Notes under the pieces: generated by a model | The model's database searches: none | Told to the model about the DNA's origin: nothing | What the model saw: only the letters and a program-made list of their open reading frames with translations | Source: Enoplosus armatus | Lineage: Eukaryota; Chordata; Actinopteri; Centrarchiformes; Enoplosidae | Reading direction: 5' to 3' | DNA: 64,000 nucleotides | Assembly (NCBI RefSeq): GCF_043641665.1 | Contig: NC_092199.1 | Span: 17,502,070-17,566,069, forward strand | Shown here: in pieces, positions 1-13,215 of the stretch | Layout: each line of letters begins with the position of its first letter | Position numbering within the stretch: the stretch's first letter is position 1 | Translations under genes and position numbers: made by a program

Positions 1-20
1 CACCCTTGCCTGCAATAAAT

Positions 21-39
21 AACCCTAACCCTAACCCTA
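21..39. repeat. Short interstitial telomere-like repeat
   Basis: Three tandem AACCCT units, the vertebrate telomere motif on the C-rich strand. It is too short to be a functional telomere and is most likely an interstitial relic. Confidence 0.6.
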
Positions 40-2308
40 GATCCCGTGTTTAAATGTGCACACCACATCATAATTCTCTATGGATTCATCACTACAGGCG
101 ACCCCTGTCACTGTCATTTGATACATTGTTATGATAAAAATATCTATTATAATTATATTATATAATCATAATCGATAATGTAAGTATGTTCAGCCCTCAC
201 ACAGCCAGCTTTCTCTAGATGTCCCTCTTGTTGTTTAAGAGAAACTAGGACTGTATTATACTAAACCACCAGTACGAACTGACTTGGCCAGAATGTAGTA
301 TGTAAACAAAAGCTAAATATGCAATATGTCAAAAACAAAAGGATGTCGTACTGATCGGACCAGTCCACCTCGCCTACTGTCTCCCACAATGCAAAGCGCT
401 GACGGTGGATTGCCATTAACGTCACGTAAACTTATTTCACCTCAGCAGTCACCAAAACCTGTTTCTGAACAAATCTGAGGCGAGAAATAAGTGACCCAGT
501 TACTGAATCTTCACTCGTATTAGATCTCCAAGGCCTCATTTAAAGGTTTGATCCCACTTCATGAGGCAGGGGCAGAATACCTGCATGATTTTAACTTCCG
601 CTTTCCAAAACCGGAAACCGGCTAAGCCTGGCCAGGCATACTGCAAAATAATGGATTTGACAGTTTCATACTGCATTCTGATAAGAAAACCAGCATGCTG
701 TATGTACTGCATACTGCATTTGTCAGTAGCATGTAGTAGGCGGTTTCAAATACGGCCTAGGATTTTACTAAATATTAGATTCCCCCCTTGGATTCAACTG
801 TAAACACAATTTGCTGTGATGGCGGGTTGGAAGTCATCAAGGGTTCTTTAGTCCTCATGTCCTTGTTGCGGCAGTTGTGACACCCACTGATTGGTCAAGG
901 CACCTGCACAGTGGTAGATGGACCTGGTAGGGAGAGCAGCTTCAATAATACAACAGTTTATTAAACACAATTGATACAGCAACTACAGATTCTGATTCTG
1001 ATTCTGATTCTGATTACAGAGCAATAAATATTAGTTTAGTTTCTTGGCAGAGTGTTGCAGTCATTATAGAAATAAGTAAGACGAGCTCAAAAATGATGGT
1101 ATAGTCGGGCAGGAGAAGATGATTTCTTCTGTTTTACTGTGTCTGTCTCTCTCTCACACACATGCATATTTGCATACACAGTGCAGGATAACATCCAAGT
1201 GCCTTTCATCTGCGAATCAGGGATGAGAAATTATCCCTGTGTGAGAGCTTGCTAGTGTGTGTGTGTGCATGAAGAATGCAAGGGTCTTATTTTAGCATGG
1301 GTGCTGATACTTGGGGCTCCTGACAGAATTCTGCACGGGTCACACCAGGGTCATGAAAGGTATGGATGATGTGTGGAAGGGGGGATTTGAGGGAGGTGCC
1401 ATACTGATATCACTGGGTCTCTGTGTCTATATATACGTGCACTTGCTGTATGTTTGCATAGCAGTACTCCAGCTTGGTTGTGCATTCCAATAAGTTGGCT
1501 GCGTTTGCAGAGTGAAAGCCAGAGTTGCTGGGATACATGTGCTGGGGCTAATTGAAGGAACAAGTGACAGGTGTGGGTGAATGAGAGAATCAGGGATACG
1601 TGTGTTCAGGGTGGAGCAGAATCAGGTGACTGGCAAAGGGCTGGAAACTCTGGGGACACAATAGAACATCTGTCAGACTGTCAGCAATATACAGTATGTG
1701 TCTGAAGATACAGAGAATCCGATGAACTATTAATGGACTATTATTGTGTAACTGTCCTTTCAAAACTACAACCTGCGCCGTGCTCTCAGTACCAGATCAA
1801 GAGTTGATCAAACTTCCCTGAGTTTGTCAATACTATTCATGAAACATCCTGTCATGGATAGACTGTTGTCACAAATGAGTGCAATGAAGAAGAAATTGCT
1901 AAAGACAAATGAAGCCTTCTCTCTGAAGTTATTGAACAACTTGTATGACGTTGTATGTCAGAGGATTGAAATGAAACAAAGGGAGGAATATCACATTTGC
2001 TCAAGAAAATTCAACAGAAAAAGTGACCAAGAAGCAACAATGTACAAGACATATGATATATGTATCATCTAAAATGATAATCTAATCTAAAATGGTGCCG
2101 CACTAGTGGCATTTAAGGATTATCTTATCTTAATATATGAAAGCTAAGCCTACTTTACATATGTCATAAATATAATATGTATGGCTTATCATCTGTCATA
2201 AAGGATAAACAAACCCCAAAACCTGTATGTACTGTAATATATCTATCATATATATATATTGTCGTGGTAGACTTTTAAGGGTGTTAGAAGGGATGTGTTG
2301 TATTTTCC

Positions 2309-2352
<44 letters not shown>

Positions 2353-2735
2353 AAATCGTGTGTATCATTACTCAAAGGAGCATCTTCCAACCAATGGATG
2401 AATGAGACCAGATCTGTAAAGCACGACGGTTAAAGTTGAACAGCGCTATATAAGTGAAGTCCATTTACCATAATCTTGTTCCCAGGCTGATTCAGCACAC
2501 AATAATAATACATTTTATAAGATAAGAAAATAATAACACATACAAGAAACGAGGTCAATATTACTACACAGAGATGACCCTTTGAACCCTAGATTGTGAA
2601 AGACTTGTAGACGTGGAACGGATGAATGCAATGTATAAGAGATGATGTATGTAAGTATGCGTTATAGTACTGTGAGGGTACACAGCAGAGATAAAAGGCT
2701 GTGTAGGAAATGAGAGAATGTGTCTGCATGTGGGG

Positions 2736-2775
<40 letters not shown>

Positions 2776-3141
2776 TTCAGGAGGAAGCTTCATCAGTCCT
2801 GACGAGCTGTCAACAATAAATGACCCCCAGCAGATACCATGTTCCCATATTTACACCCTTCACTGCAAAAAAAAACACAACACACACAACACAGTCTTTA
2901 AATAGAAGTACTCTAAATAACAAAGAACCTCTCCCACAAACGGTAGCCTCAAATCCAAACAAGTCAGCTGTTGATACATATTGTTTGACCTCCTAGTTAT
3001 AAACTATAGTAAGCATGAAGTGCTCTCGGACATGACTACAGTTTAAAATAATTCACACAATCAACATGAACATCTGAAATTCATATGAGCCAGAGTGACA
3101 CCACAGGTTAAAAGATTTTGTCTTTACCTCTGTGTTTATAG
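40..3141. other. Non-genic flank upstream of slc16a3
   Basis: I see no coding sequence that resembles a known protein. The stretch holds a TGATTC hexamer run (about 989-1014) of the kind found at LINE 3' ends, an AT run (about 2321-2347) and a GT run (about 2741-2773). Small ORFs here, including an 82-codon one at 1824-2072, have no recognisable features. The 5' non-coding exon(s) and promoter of slc16a3 may lie here, but I cannot place them. An acceptor-like TTTATAG ending at 3141 suggests the coding exon begins at 3142 and that a separate 5' exon exists upstream. Confidence 0.5.
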
Positions 3142-3174
3142 CCACTGACCTCAACACAGCAGTCACAGAGCATC

Positions 3175-6100
3175 ATGGGAGGAGCAGTGGTGGACGACGG
3201 GCCTCCCGGGGTGAAGGCACCAGACGGTGGCTGGGGTTGGGCGGTGTTGGCCGGCTGCTTCGTCATCACTGGCTTCTCCTACGCTTTCCCCAAGGCCGTC
3301 AGCGTCTTCTTCAAGGAGCTGATCCGGGAGTTTGACGTGGGCTACAGCGACACCGCCTGGATCTCGTCAATACTGCTCGCCATGCTATATGGCACAGGTA
3401 AGGACAAGGCTTAACACTCATCACATGTGATAGTGATGAACCGCACTATGTATACTGTATACTCACTGAACGACTGTGTTTTCTCAGGCCCCCTGTGCAC
3501 GGTGTTGGTGAACAGGTTTGGCTGTCGACCAGTGATGATGGTTGGAGGGCTCTTCGCCTCGCTGGGAATGATTCTGGCCTCCTTTGCCACCAGCATCATA
3601 CACATCTACCTCTGCACTGGAGTTATTACAGGTAGGGTCACACAGAAATGTGCACACATACATACCCTTTGTGAGACTGTGGTCGATGGACTTTGGACCC
3701 TCTAGGGGGATCTCTCGCGCAATTATGTGCTCTTGTAAACAATTTAATAATGAACACATTGGTTGGATAGATATGAACAGTATAGCACTGAAAAAAGTCC
3801 ACACCCACCTGTTGCGAGAAAGGAAACAGTCCAGCTCGGAGCAGAGGAGGGAAAAAAGGCAGGAGGGAGAGCGCATAAACCAATCAGCTGAGAGCAATCA
3901 CTCTGACAAAACACTCAGTACAGAAGCTCTGATGGTCAAGTTCTTACATCACCTCAGTGCGGCTACGAAGAAAACGTCTTTTAGTCATTGTATTACTGAG
4001 AAAAGAGTAAAAACATAAACACTGTTGAAGATGTGCGGAGTTAAGCGTCCCCTGATGACACAGAAGAACGTAGGCCTACTCACCAAAGTTGCCATGCAGT
4101 TTGCTGTGGATGTTCTTGTTCCCCAGAGGGGAGGTTGAATATGGATGTTTTGGTGGCTCCCTGACCTTTCCTCTAGTGCCACAATATATATATCCAGTCC
4201 TTTTCAGAATGTGCAACTAGGCAAACACACTCTAGACTATAATATGGTGTTTATATTTCTCGATAAGTAAGGTATTAAAACACGTATTGTTTTGGTCTTG
4301 GTACCTTTCACAGTGGTGAAAGTAATGCCACCAATGATAAAAAAAAAACCTCCCTGCAGCTCAGAAATCTGTCGAAACAAGCCAGCATTCATGTTGTAAT
4401 TTTACTGTCTCAACACAAGCCTGGGGTACTGCTCACCAGCAGTGACGGAATCACATAAAAACAGCCAAAATGATCATGAAAAGTTTGAAGGAATTCAAAG
4501 TAAGTCTTGTTTTCTACAGCATTTCAATACAAAACAAGAAAGACTGAGCCTGAGTTCACAACCTGCTGCTCAGGATAATTTGGAATGCTTTCTGGAACAC
4601 TGCCTCTCTGTCTCTCCTCAGGTCTCGGTCTGGCGTTGAACTTCCAGCCGTCTCTGATAATGCTGAATCGCTACTTCAGTGAGAAACGTCCTCTGGCCAA
4701 TGGCTTGGCGGCAGCGGGAAGCCCCGTGGCACTGTGCTGTCTCTCCCCACTGGGACAGATTCTCCAGTACCAGTATGGCTGGAGGGGGGGGTTCCTCATA
4801 CTGGGAGGGATGCTGCTCAACTGCTGTGCCTGTGGTGCCCTCATGAGGCCCTTGTTGCCCCCTAAGAAGCCCCAGGAGCTGGAGGAGAGCACTCCCACAG
4901 CTTCCAAGGAGGAGGAAAAGAAGCCAACGAAGAAACTGCTGGATTTCAGTGTGTTCAAGGACAGGGGTTTTGTCATCTATACCATTGCAGCGTCCATCAT
5001 GGTGCTGGGCTTGTTTGTGCCCCCCGTGTTTGTGGTCAACTATGCTAAAGGCCTTGGCTATGAGGACACTAAGTCGGCATTGCTGCTCACCATCTTGGGA
5101 TTTGTTGATATGTTTGCCCGGCCCGCATCAGGACTCATAGCAGGCATGAAGTGGGTGCGGCCCAGAAGTGTCTACCTGTTCAGCTTCGCCATAATCTTCA
5201 ATGGGTGCACCGACCTCATAGGATCACAGGTACCATTGCAGCAATGGGTTCTATGTTACAAGGAGAATGGAGAGGAACAGGCCTGTATGCCACAAAGACC
5301 AACCCCTGTATAGAAGATTTACTAGAAACCATGTCTGTTGCCATCATATAGGTCCAAGAACTGGACTAGTCTCCTCTGATCAACAAGGCCTGTTTCATCA
5401 CCTATATGTACTCCTCTTAACCTGTTGTCACATCTCCTCCTTCTCTCCTCACAGGCGAACAACTACGCAGGTCTCGTGGTCTTCTGTATCTTCTTTGGCA
5501 TGTCATACGGCATGGTGGGAGCGCTTCAGTTCGAGGTCCTCATGGCCATTGTTGGGACAGAGAAGTTCTCCAGCGCCATCGGTCTGGTGCTGCTGGTGGA
5601 AGCCATCGCTGTGCTAGTGGGACCTCCTGGAGCAGGTCAGATCACGGAAGGATGAACGTGAATGCGTGCTTCCTATCCTCAAATTTCTCTGACACGGATG
5701 GATAATCTGTCCGGATACAGATCACATCACATCACATTTTAATACCAGGTGTAAATGGGGTGAAAGTCACAAAGAGCCATGACATGAAGCGTACAGTAGC
5801 TTTCTAGCCTTAAGTATGGACAGAAATGTCCACCAAATAAGTAATATTGCAGCCAGAACCAGTAACGATCATGCTAACATTCTTGCACTCTCCACCAGGT
5901 CGCCTCTTGGATGCCACCAATCAGTACATGTACGTCTTCCTGTTGGCGGGCTGTGAGGTCACACTGGCGGCCTTTGTCATCAGCCTGGGTAACTTCTTCT
6001 GCATTAGCAGGAAGCAGGAAGATCCAGAGGCTAAGATGGAGATGGCTGTGACGGCCTCAGAGAAGGAGGGGCTGAACTGCGGGGTGGAAGGCGAGGAAAA

Positions 6101-6227
6101 CTACGATGGCGAAGAGGAGCCAAAGGGAAAAGAGAACGGAAAAGTCGGTGCTGTGAAAGCAGGGGAGGGGGTTATGATGGTGAAGGAGATGGGGGAGGAG
6201 GGCGGAGAGGAAAACACATCGTTATGA
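3175..6227 (+). CDS. slc16a3: Monocarboxylate transporter 4 (proton-coupled lactate exporter)
   Basis: Plasma-membrane MFS transporter of 12 helices that co-transports lactate or other monocarboxylates with a proton. Coding exons are 3175-3397, 3488-3631, 4622-5229, 5455-5635 and 5899-6227. All junctions are GT-AG with matching phases (1,1,0,1), giving 494 aa against 465 in human MCT4. The start [20 protein letters not shown] matches the family, and DGGWGW at residues 17-22 is the MCT signature before TM1. The conserved TM1 lysine is K40 (FPKAVS). [19 protein letters not shown] is the second MCT signature. DMFARPASG carries the Asp/Arg pair equivalent to MCT1 D302/R306. The TM6-TM7 loop is lysine/glutamate rich. 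The C tail (about 70 aa) is unusually acidic and ends TSL. MCT4 rather than MCT1/2 is inferred from close similarity in exons 1-3 and from adjacency to csnk1d, as in human. No frame break was seen. Confidence 0.95.
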
Positions 6228-7260
6228 TGAATAAGACTAGCGGTGGGAGAAGACAAACTGTGCACCAAGAGGACACACATAAAAAGTACTGAGGAGGATT
6301 AAGGAGCCACACAGAAAGTGAGGGGGGAACAAAGAAGAAAAGAGGACCGATATTGCCCTTTAAATGAAAATAACTGCTGGATATAATGGATACAAGGTGG
6401 AGCGGTTTCATTGGTTCTATACAACATCTAGATCAGACACTGTACATTACAGTTACCCTGGAGTTAAAGGTCCCATATTCTGCTCATTTCAGCTCTATGT
6501 TTTTATTCTGGGACTCCACTAGAGCATCTTTGCATGATTCACAGTTCAAAAAGTCCTTATGGATCTTCTCCTGGCCCTTTCTGCAGCCCCTCAGTTCCCC
6601 CTCTGACTGAAACAAGCCGTTTTAGACAAACTGATCAACCTCCAACAACCTAAAGAGTCGTCCTGAGCAGAGCGCTCCAATAACTTAGACAGACTGAGCG
6701 GGTGGATGAGCATCCCTGTACTTGGGGGGTGGTGCTGTGATTGGATCAGATGACCTGCTGGGGGCGTGGCTGAGTGCGGTGACTGTATAGTTGTGATATC
6801 ACAACCTTACGGAAGTCCTGACGGCTCGTTTAAAGGCACAGCGTCTGAATACGGGCTGTGTGCATTTCTCCGTGGACTGAGCGTTTTGATCCTTTCACAG
6901 TATTTATACAGCACCTAGAGCTGCTTTAGAATCAAACAAGACATGGAGACCTCACTTTCACTCACTATATGGGACCTTTAAAATAAGAGTTGCTGTATAG
7001 GCTAAATGCTGCAAATACAGCAATTCCTTTTGGGCATGAAAATGTAAGTTGACAAAAAAAAACACTGAAGTTCCACTTACTGGCTTTTTTTTTGAGCTTT
7101 GAAACACATCTCACACACTCAGTCATCATGTCATCAACTGTAAGGGGGGGGGCGGTCTTGTCTTCAGAGACAGAACTTGTTGTGTCGTGACTGTGCTTAG
7201 GTCACATGATGACACCTCCATCCACTAATAAAGACTGTGAGATGCCGTTGAAAGCTCTGG
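6228..7260 (+). other. slc16a3: Probable slc16a3 3' UTR with polyadenylation signal
   Basis: Follows the TGA at 6225-6227. The first plausible AATAAA on the + strand is at 7227-7232, and a second is at 7825-7830. A TTAA-flanked MITE occupies 6464-6981, so if the distal signals are used the element is part of the transcript. The gene converges on csnk1d, whose own signal lies at about 8099 on the other strand. Confidence 0.45.
6464..6981. mobile_element. TTAA-flanked TIR MITE (piggyBac-like ends), copy 1
   Basis: The left end reads TTAAAGGTCCCATAT and the right end ATATGGGACCTTTAA, an exact 15-bp inverted pair including the TTAA. No transposase is encoded. A second, diverged copy of the same family lies at about 18840-19135 in the opposite orientation; both share the inner stretch GCATGATTCACAGTTCAAAA. 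TTAA targeting suggests a piggyBac-type non-autonomous element, which is inference. Confidence 0.7.
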
Positions 7261-8090
7261 AAAAACTACTACGTGGGCCTTGTGTTAACAGTAAAGTATC
7301 TGATATCGCTGATCAAGAACAACTTTTCACACTCGAAATTTAGAATAATGCACTTGTTTGTTGCACTTTTATTTGTGGTTGCTTTATTTATTGACATTTT
7401 GTGTAACGACGGGACAACTTCCAGTCAAAAGACTGGTGATAAAAAACAGTTCAATATTTGGGCCTGTCAACATGCAGGACACTGGAACAAACTTTTGATT
7501 GTTAGTCTGCAGTGCAGCGTACCTGTGCTGACTACTCAGCTAATGTGTGTCCTACCTTGTGGTAAATGGTAAATTTATCATTTACCTTGTCTTCTCTACT
7601 CTGCAAAGGTCTGCTGAATGCTGTTAACACTGGGACCTGCTGTATTGTGTGTTGCTGTGATCTATGTGCTCCTATGCCTGCTGTGTGTGTTTGATCTAAT
7701 GCTCAACAGACCGACATTACAGAGCCAGCACCACTTGCTTGGGTGAAGAAATGTAGCACACACCCACTGGACTGCTATTTTTGAGTGATGTCCACATAAG
7801 AATATGGTGCCTGTTGTTTTCCCAAATAAATGATACTTTCTGTTGTGAAAATTGACTACATGGCATCTTTGCTCGGCTGGTGGAATTCTAGAAATGATCA
7901 GTCTTATTTGGAGACAGCAACTGTTGTCCATAAATGGATAAAACTTCATACATGCAAATGAAGGTCTACTTTTTTTTTGCACCTTTCAAAGCTCATCCTG
8001 TAGTGCCCCCCTTTGGTCACAAACTAATACATTCAGAGGCACTGTAAAATACAAATACAAATAATATACAAAAAAAAAGGTACAAGTAAT
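7261..8090. other. Gap between convergent slc16a3 and csnk1d ends
   Basis: No coding sequence recognised. Contains a second + strand AATAAA (7825-7830). The interval is the likely termination zone for both convergent genes. Confidence 0.4.
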
Positions 8091-8093
8091 TCA

Positions 8094-9728
<1,635 letters not shown>

Positions 9729-9779
9729 TCATCGAGGAGCGAGAAGATGGAGACCGGCAGGCGGTACACCGGACACCAT
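9729..9779 (-). CDS. csnk1d: csnk1d alternative last coding exon
   Basis: On the - strand an acceptor CCTCTAG is followed by 16 codons (MVSGVPPAGLHLLAPR) and TGA. It is in the phase (0) needed to join the exon ending at 13641. Human CK1-delta isoform 1 has a 16-residue unique C terminus (beginning IPGRV) that aligns without gaps, with V, G, L and the final R in register. The exon is therefore a good candidate for the fish counterpart of the delta-1 tail, alternative to the [10 protein letters not shown] exon at 13216-13248. Similarity is modest, so the assignment rests on length, phase, position and the few matched residues. Confidence 0.6.
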   Translation of the reverse strand: MVSGVPPAGLHLLAPR

Positions 9780-10127
9780 CTAGAGGAAACACAGGACAAG
9801 CAGGAGGGTCAAAATAAACAACAACCACCACCACCCTACATCTGTTCTATATCACTGGACACATTAAGCTTTCCATGCATGCTTCTGCTTCTGGATGAGC
9901 ATGGAGGTAAAGCCTTTAAATTGATCTACAGTCTAAATGCTAAATGTTCAAACCACAAAGACACCCCTGAGCTACGTTACCAAACGACTGCACACTTTAT
10001 TAACTGAGGAAACAGCTGCAGAGTTGGAACTAAAGACAGCTGATTGCTGCTCATACCAATATCCCAATATTTTAAGACTTTGGACAACATTTTTCAACTG
10101 CTTTTCACTGACATCCTAATAGTGCTG

Positions 10128-10800
10128 CAGGAAAGACGTATTTTTGTAGGCCAACCCTGAAGTTAGCGTCGCCCTGGTTCCCTCCACTAAAAGCCAATGG
10201 GATTGTTCCATGGGATTTTGGATTATTGCAGAAAATAAACTCTGTGGCAAACAAAAGTTTATGATTCTTACACGTTTTGTTCAGCAAGATAATCTTCACT
10301 AATGAACACCACTTTTAGGATTTTTGAAGCATAAATGGAATAACCAGAAGTAAAAAGCTGATGTTAGGCTATAAAGGAACTACACCACGGTCGCGTCACT
10401 TCAACGTCACCACCACTAAGCTTCACTTTGAAGAGAATATAGATAGATATATAGTATAAACACAACGAGGCTGTAAAGGCGGACTAGTGAGTAGATGACT
10501 TTCCGTGTTTGGCATGAAGACGTTAATGTCCATGACAACCTCTGTAGTCTCATTTAGCCACTTGCTGACACGTAAAAGCTTCCAAATTCACGAGTGGGGG
10601 TATCTACTGACATATTTTATGTCGTAGAGCAAAAGGTGGAAATCTCTTCAGCTTGTGTTAACCACAGACCTTATTTCAGGCATCTAACCAAAAAAACCCA
10701 TTCAGAAAACCCATTGACCTTCAGACGAGGTAACAGGAAGTGTAAAAATGCTGACTCATTTCCGGGTTTTACGACTCATTCCTGCGGCACTACATTGGAC
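10128..10800. repeat. Dispersed ~0.65-kb repeat, copy 1
   Basis: Closely similar to 62312-62930. Shared blocks include GACGTATTTTTGTAGGCCAA at the start, GGCGGACTAGTGAGTAGATG in the middle and ACCACAGACCTTATTTCAGG near the end. Both copies begin just after GCTGCAGG. I see no long ORF and no clear inverted ends. It lies in the intron between the two csnk1d terminal exons. Confidence 0.75.
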
Positions 10801-11403
10801 AGTGAAGAGACAAATTCATACCATTTCATAGAAAGACATGCTTTTATATTGTTGTGATGAAGGGAACAAGCTATCAGGGAAGGCTTACAGCATCAGGCAG
10901 GACATTTGCAGATGTTATGAAATTACAAAACTGAGTAAAAGGTCAAGGAATGGAATGATTAGTGGCAGAGCTGTGAAGCAGCTGCAGGCGCATGGTATAC
11001 AGGATGTGATGAGTTTGCAAACAGCCAGTGATGGGGTAACCGCTCATACTGCAGCACGGCTAAGAGACACCAGAGGCACAAAAGGCATTTGATGAAGCTA
11101 AATAACATTACATAACAAATACATTGATACGGACAGCACTATTCATGGTTTTTATAATGCCCACCCCTGGTTATAACCAATCCAAACACACACTAAAGTC
11201 ATCATCTGCACAACAACAAGGCTGTGAGGAAAACTAACTTAAAGAACAGGTTTGGATTTTTTGTCACAAGTATGGTGAAAGCATTATTGGTGAAGAGATC
11301 CCTTTGTAGAGTGACTACACTGCAAGTAGTCAAGGACAAAAATCCACAGTCCCCATTCTGTGTCAAATGCATTCCTAAGTTCACTTGAAGCTAACATCAG
11401 CCC

Positions 11404-12027
11404 TTTTTCCACTACAGGATCTTAGCAACCCCTAACCTGGAGCTTCTAATAACCTGAGCCTGTAAGATCTTGGAGGGTCTAGATTCCACATTCTTCCTTG
11501 TTTTCCACTGTGTTGCACAAATGTTTCAGATATACAGTAATGTGCAAAAATTTAGACAAAAACACTTATTTTATATATTCTGCATTAGTGTGTCAATAGG
11601 AAATATCATGTTTTAGATGTTGAAAAATTCCTTTAGCAAATAGTGGAATATTATGGTGTCAAATGTATACGCGGCCTAGAAAGAAAGTAGCATGTGAGGC
11701 CCGGCCTCAGTTCATTCTGCAGCATGACAACAACCCCAAACATACAGCCAGTCATAAAGAATTATCTTCAGCAAAAAGAAGACCCCCACCCCCCCCCCCC
11801 CCACCACACAGATCCTGGATGTGAACATCGAGTCAGTCTGGGATTACATGAAGAGACAGGAGGAATTCAGAACCCACAGAACCCACATGGTCAATGGACA
11901 TTGCACACACATCTAACCTCTAACTATGCTACTCACCAAAGCGGGGTGAGCATAGTGGGTACAAAAGCAGAACCTGTGCCAATGGCTGCACCTCAAGTTA
12001 GGGGTTGTTAAGTTCCTGTAGTGGAAA
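11404..12027. mobile_element. TIR element (hAT/Harbinger-type MITE) with ~37-bp ends
   Basis: The left end TTTTTCCACTACAGGATCTT and the reverse complement of the right end, TTTCCACTACAGGAACTTAA, match, and the similarity continues through CAACCCCTAAC. The interior holds a Tc1 transposase fragment, so this may be a nested insertion. Superfamily not certain. Confidence 0.6.
11690..11915 (+). pseudogene. Tc1-like transposase C-terminal fragment
   Basis: Frame-shifted remains of the third catalytic region: HDNNPKHTA followed, in another frame and after a C-rich run, by VNIESVWDYMKRQEEFR. These match the D..PKHT and NPIE(S/N)VW blocks of Tc1 transposases. Only the C-terminal third remains. It sits between the inverted ends of the element at 11404-12027. 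Confidence 0.7.
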
Positions 12028-12639
12028 TCTGCAGGTGAAATAACAAGCACCAAGTAAAGCTGGAGGGGTGGGTGTAGGTATGTAAATTCCTTTGGGATGC
12101 TATAGCTGTAGGCCTGCTATCTGATCTATGTGGCCTCAGGCATCAAACCGACAGTGCAAGCAATAAGCCACAGAGCAGATTAAAAGGGCATCATGTCAAC
12201 CCTGAATAGGCAATGGGGGAAGTGACAGTCTCAGGCTCTGGTGCACTACGATGCATTCACTCCAGTTCTCAGAGGACTGCACCCTCCTGCTCAGACAACA
12301 GTCAGTATCTGGCTGTTCAATGAGACTTAAGGCCCAACTGCACTGAAAGTGTCCGATGAGTGCGTTGTGAAGTATTGTTTTAAATGGCAGAACGTGCACC
12401 AAAAGCGCTATGAGGCGCATCAAACTGCCTCGACGCCCCTACTCCGACCTTTTTCGATGCAGCCAAAGCTGTGTTTTCTGTAGCCGCAGCACCTGTTAAC
12501 ACCTGACCCATATAATCTATCACGAACGTTTAAACATGCTAATGCCTACTCAGGCAGTGTGCTGTGTGAATTCGAGACACATGACTTATGTGGCTTTACC
12601 GGTGTTCTACTGGCAACAAACTGTGTAGAAAATGAATAT

Positions 12640-12860
12640 TGGGGGGGGGGGGGGCTACATTTAAATAGCAACCTTTTCCCACAATACTGCGGGTTCTGTG
12701 GTGTTTGGCATTTCATATAATGTTACTCAACTAGAAATGTATAGAAAATAAACGGTGGCATCTGTAATATACAAAAATATTCCCTAAATAGCGACCTTTT
12801 CCTAAAATACTGCTGGTTCTGTGATGTTGGCATTTCAAATCTCATCAAATCGCTTTCAGT
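12640..12860. repeat. G-homopolymer and imperfect ~123-bp tandem duplication
   Basis: A G run starts at about 12640. Two copies of a block (AATAGC[A/G]ACCTTTTCC, then AATACTGC[G/T]GGTTCTGTG) begin at about 12664 and 12787. Confidence 0.55.
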
Positions 12861-13215
12861 GCGTTTGAAGCCAAACCTCATTCACAAACTGGATGTCCAG
12901 CTCATTGGTGAATGACTGAGCATCTGCTGTGCCATTCACCCCTGATTCCAGATAGAGCTGCGATAGAGCAGCTGTTGATGCTGCTGATTTAATCTCATGC
13001 CTACCATATGTTTTCTTCTTGTGCCCCTTGTCTATTTAGAGAATTAAAAAATGGCAGACAATAGGCTGGGAAAAGAAACATGCTGGAACCAGGACTGAAC
13101 ACAAGACTCTGAGGCAGCCCAGTACAGAACTGGAGTTTAGACCCATGCATCCCTGGTGCTTTAGGGACGGGACTCACCCAGTGTTGCCGCCGTCACACAA
13201 GGACGTGGCGAGCGT

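Noticed and set aside
21..39. Chromosome-end telomere
   Set aside because: Only three repeat units, followed directly by unique sequence.
1824..2072. 82-aa lysine-rich ORF upstream of slc16a3
   Set aside because: No motif, no splice context and no nearby poly(A) signal; not supported as a gene.
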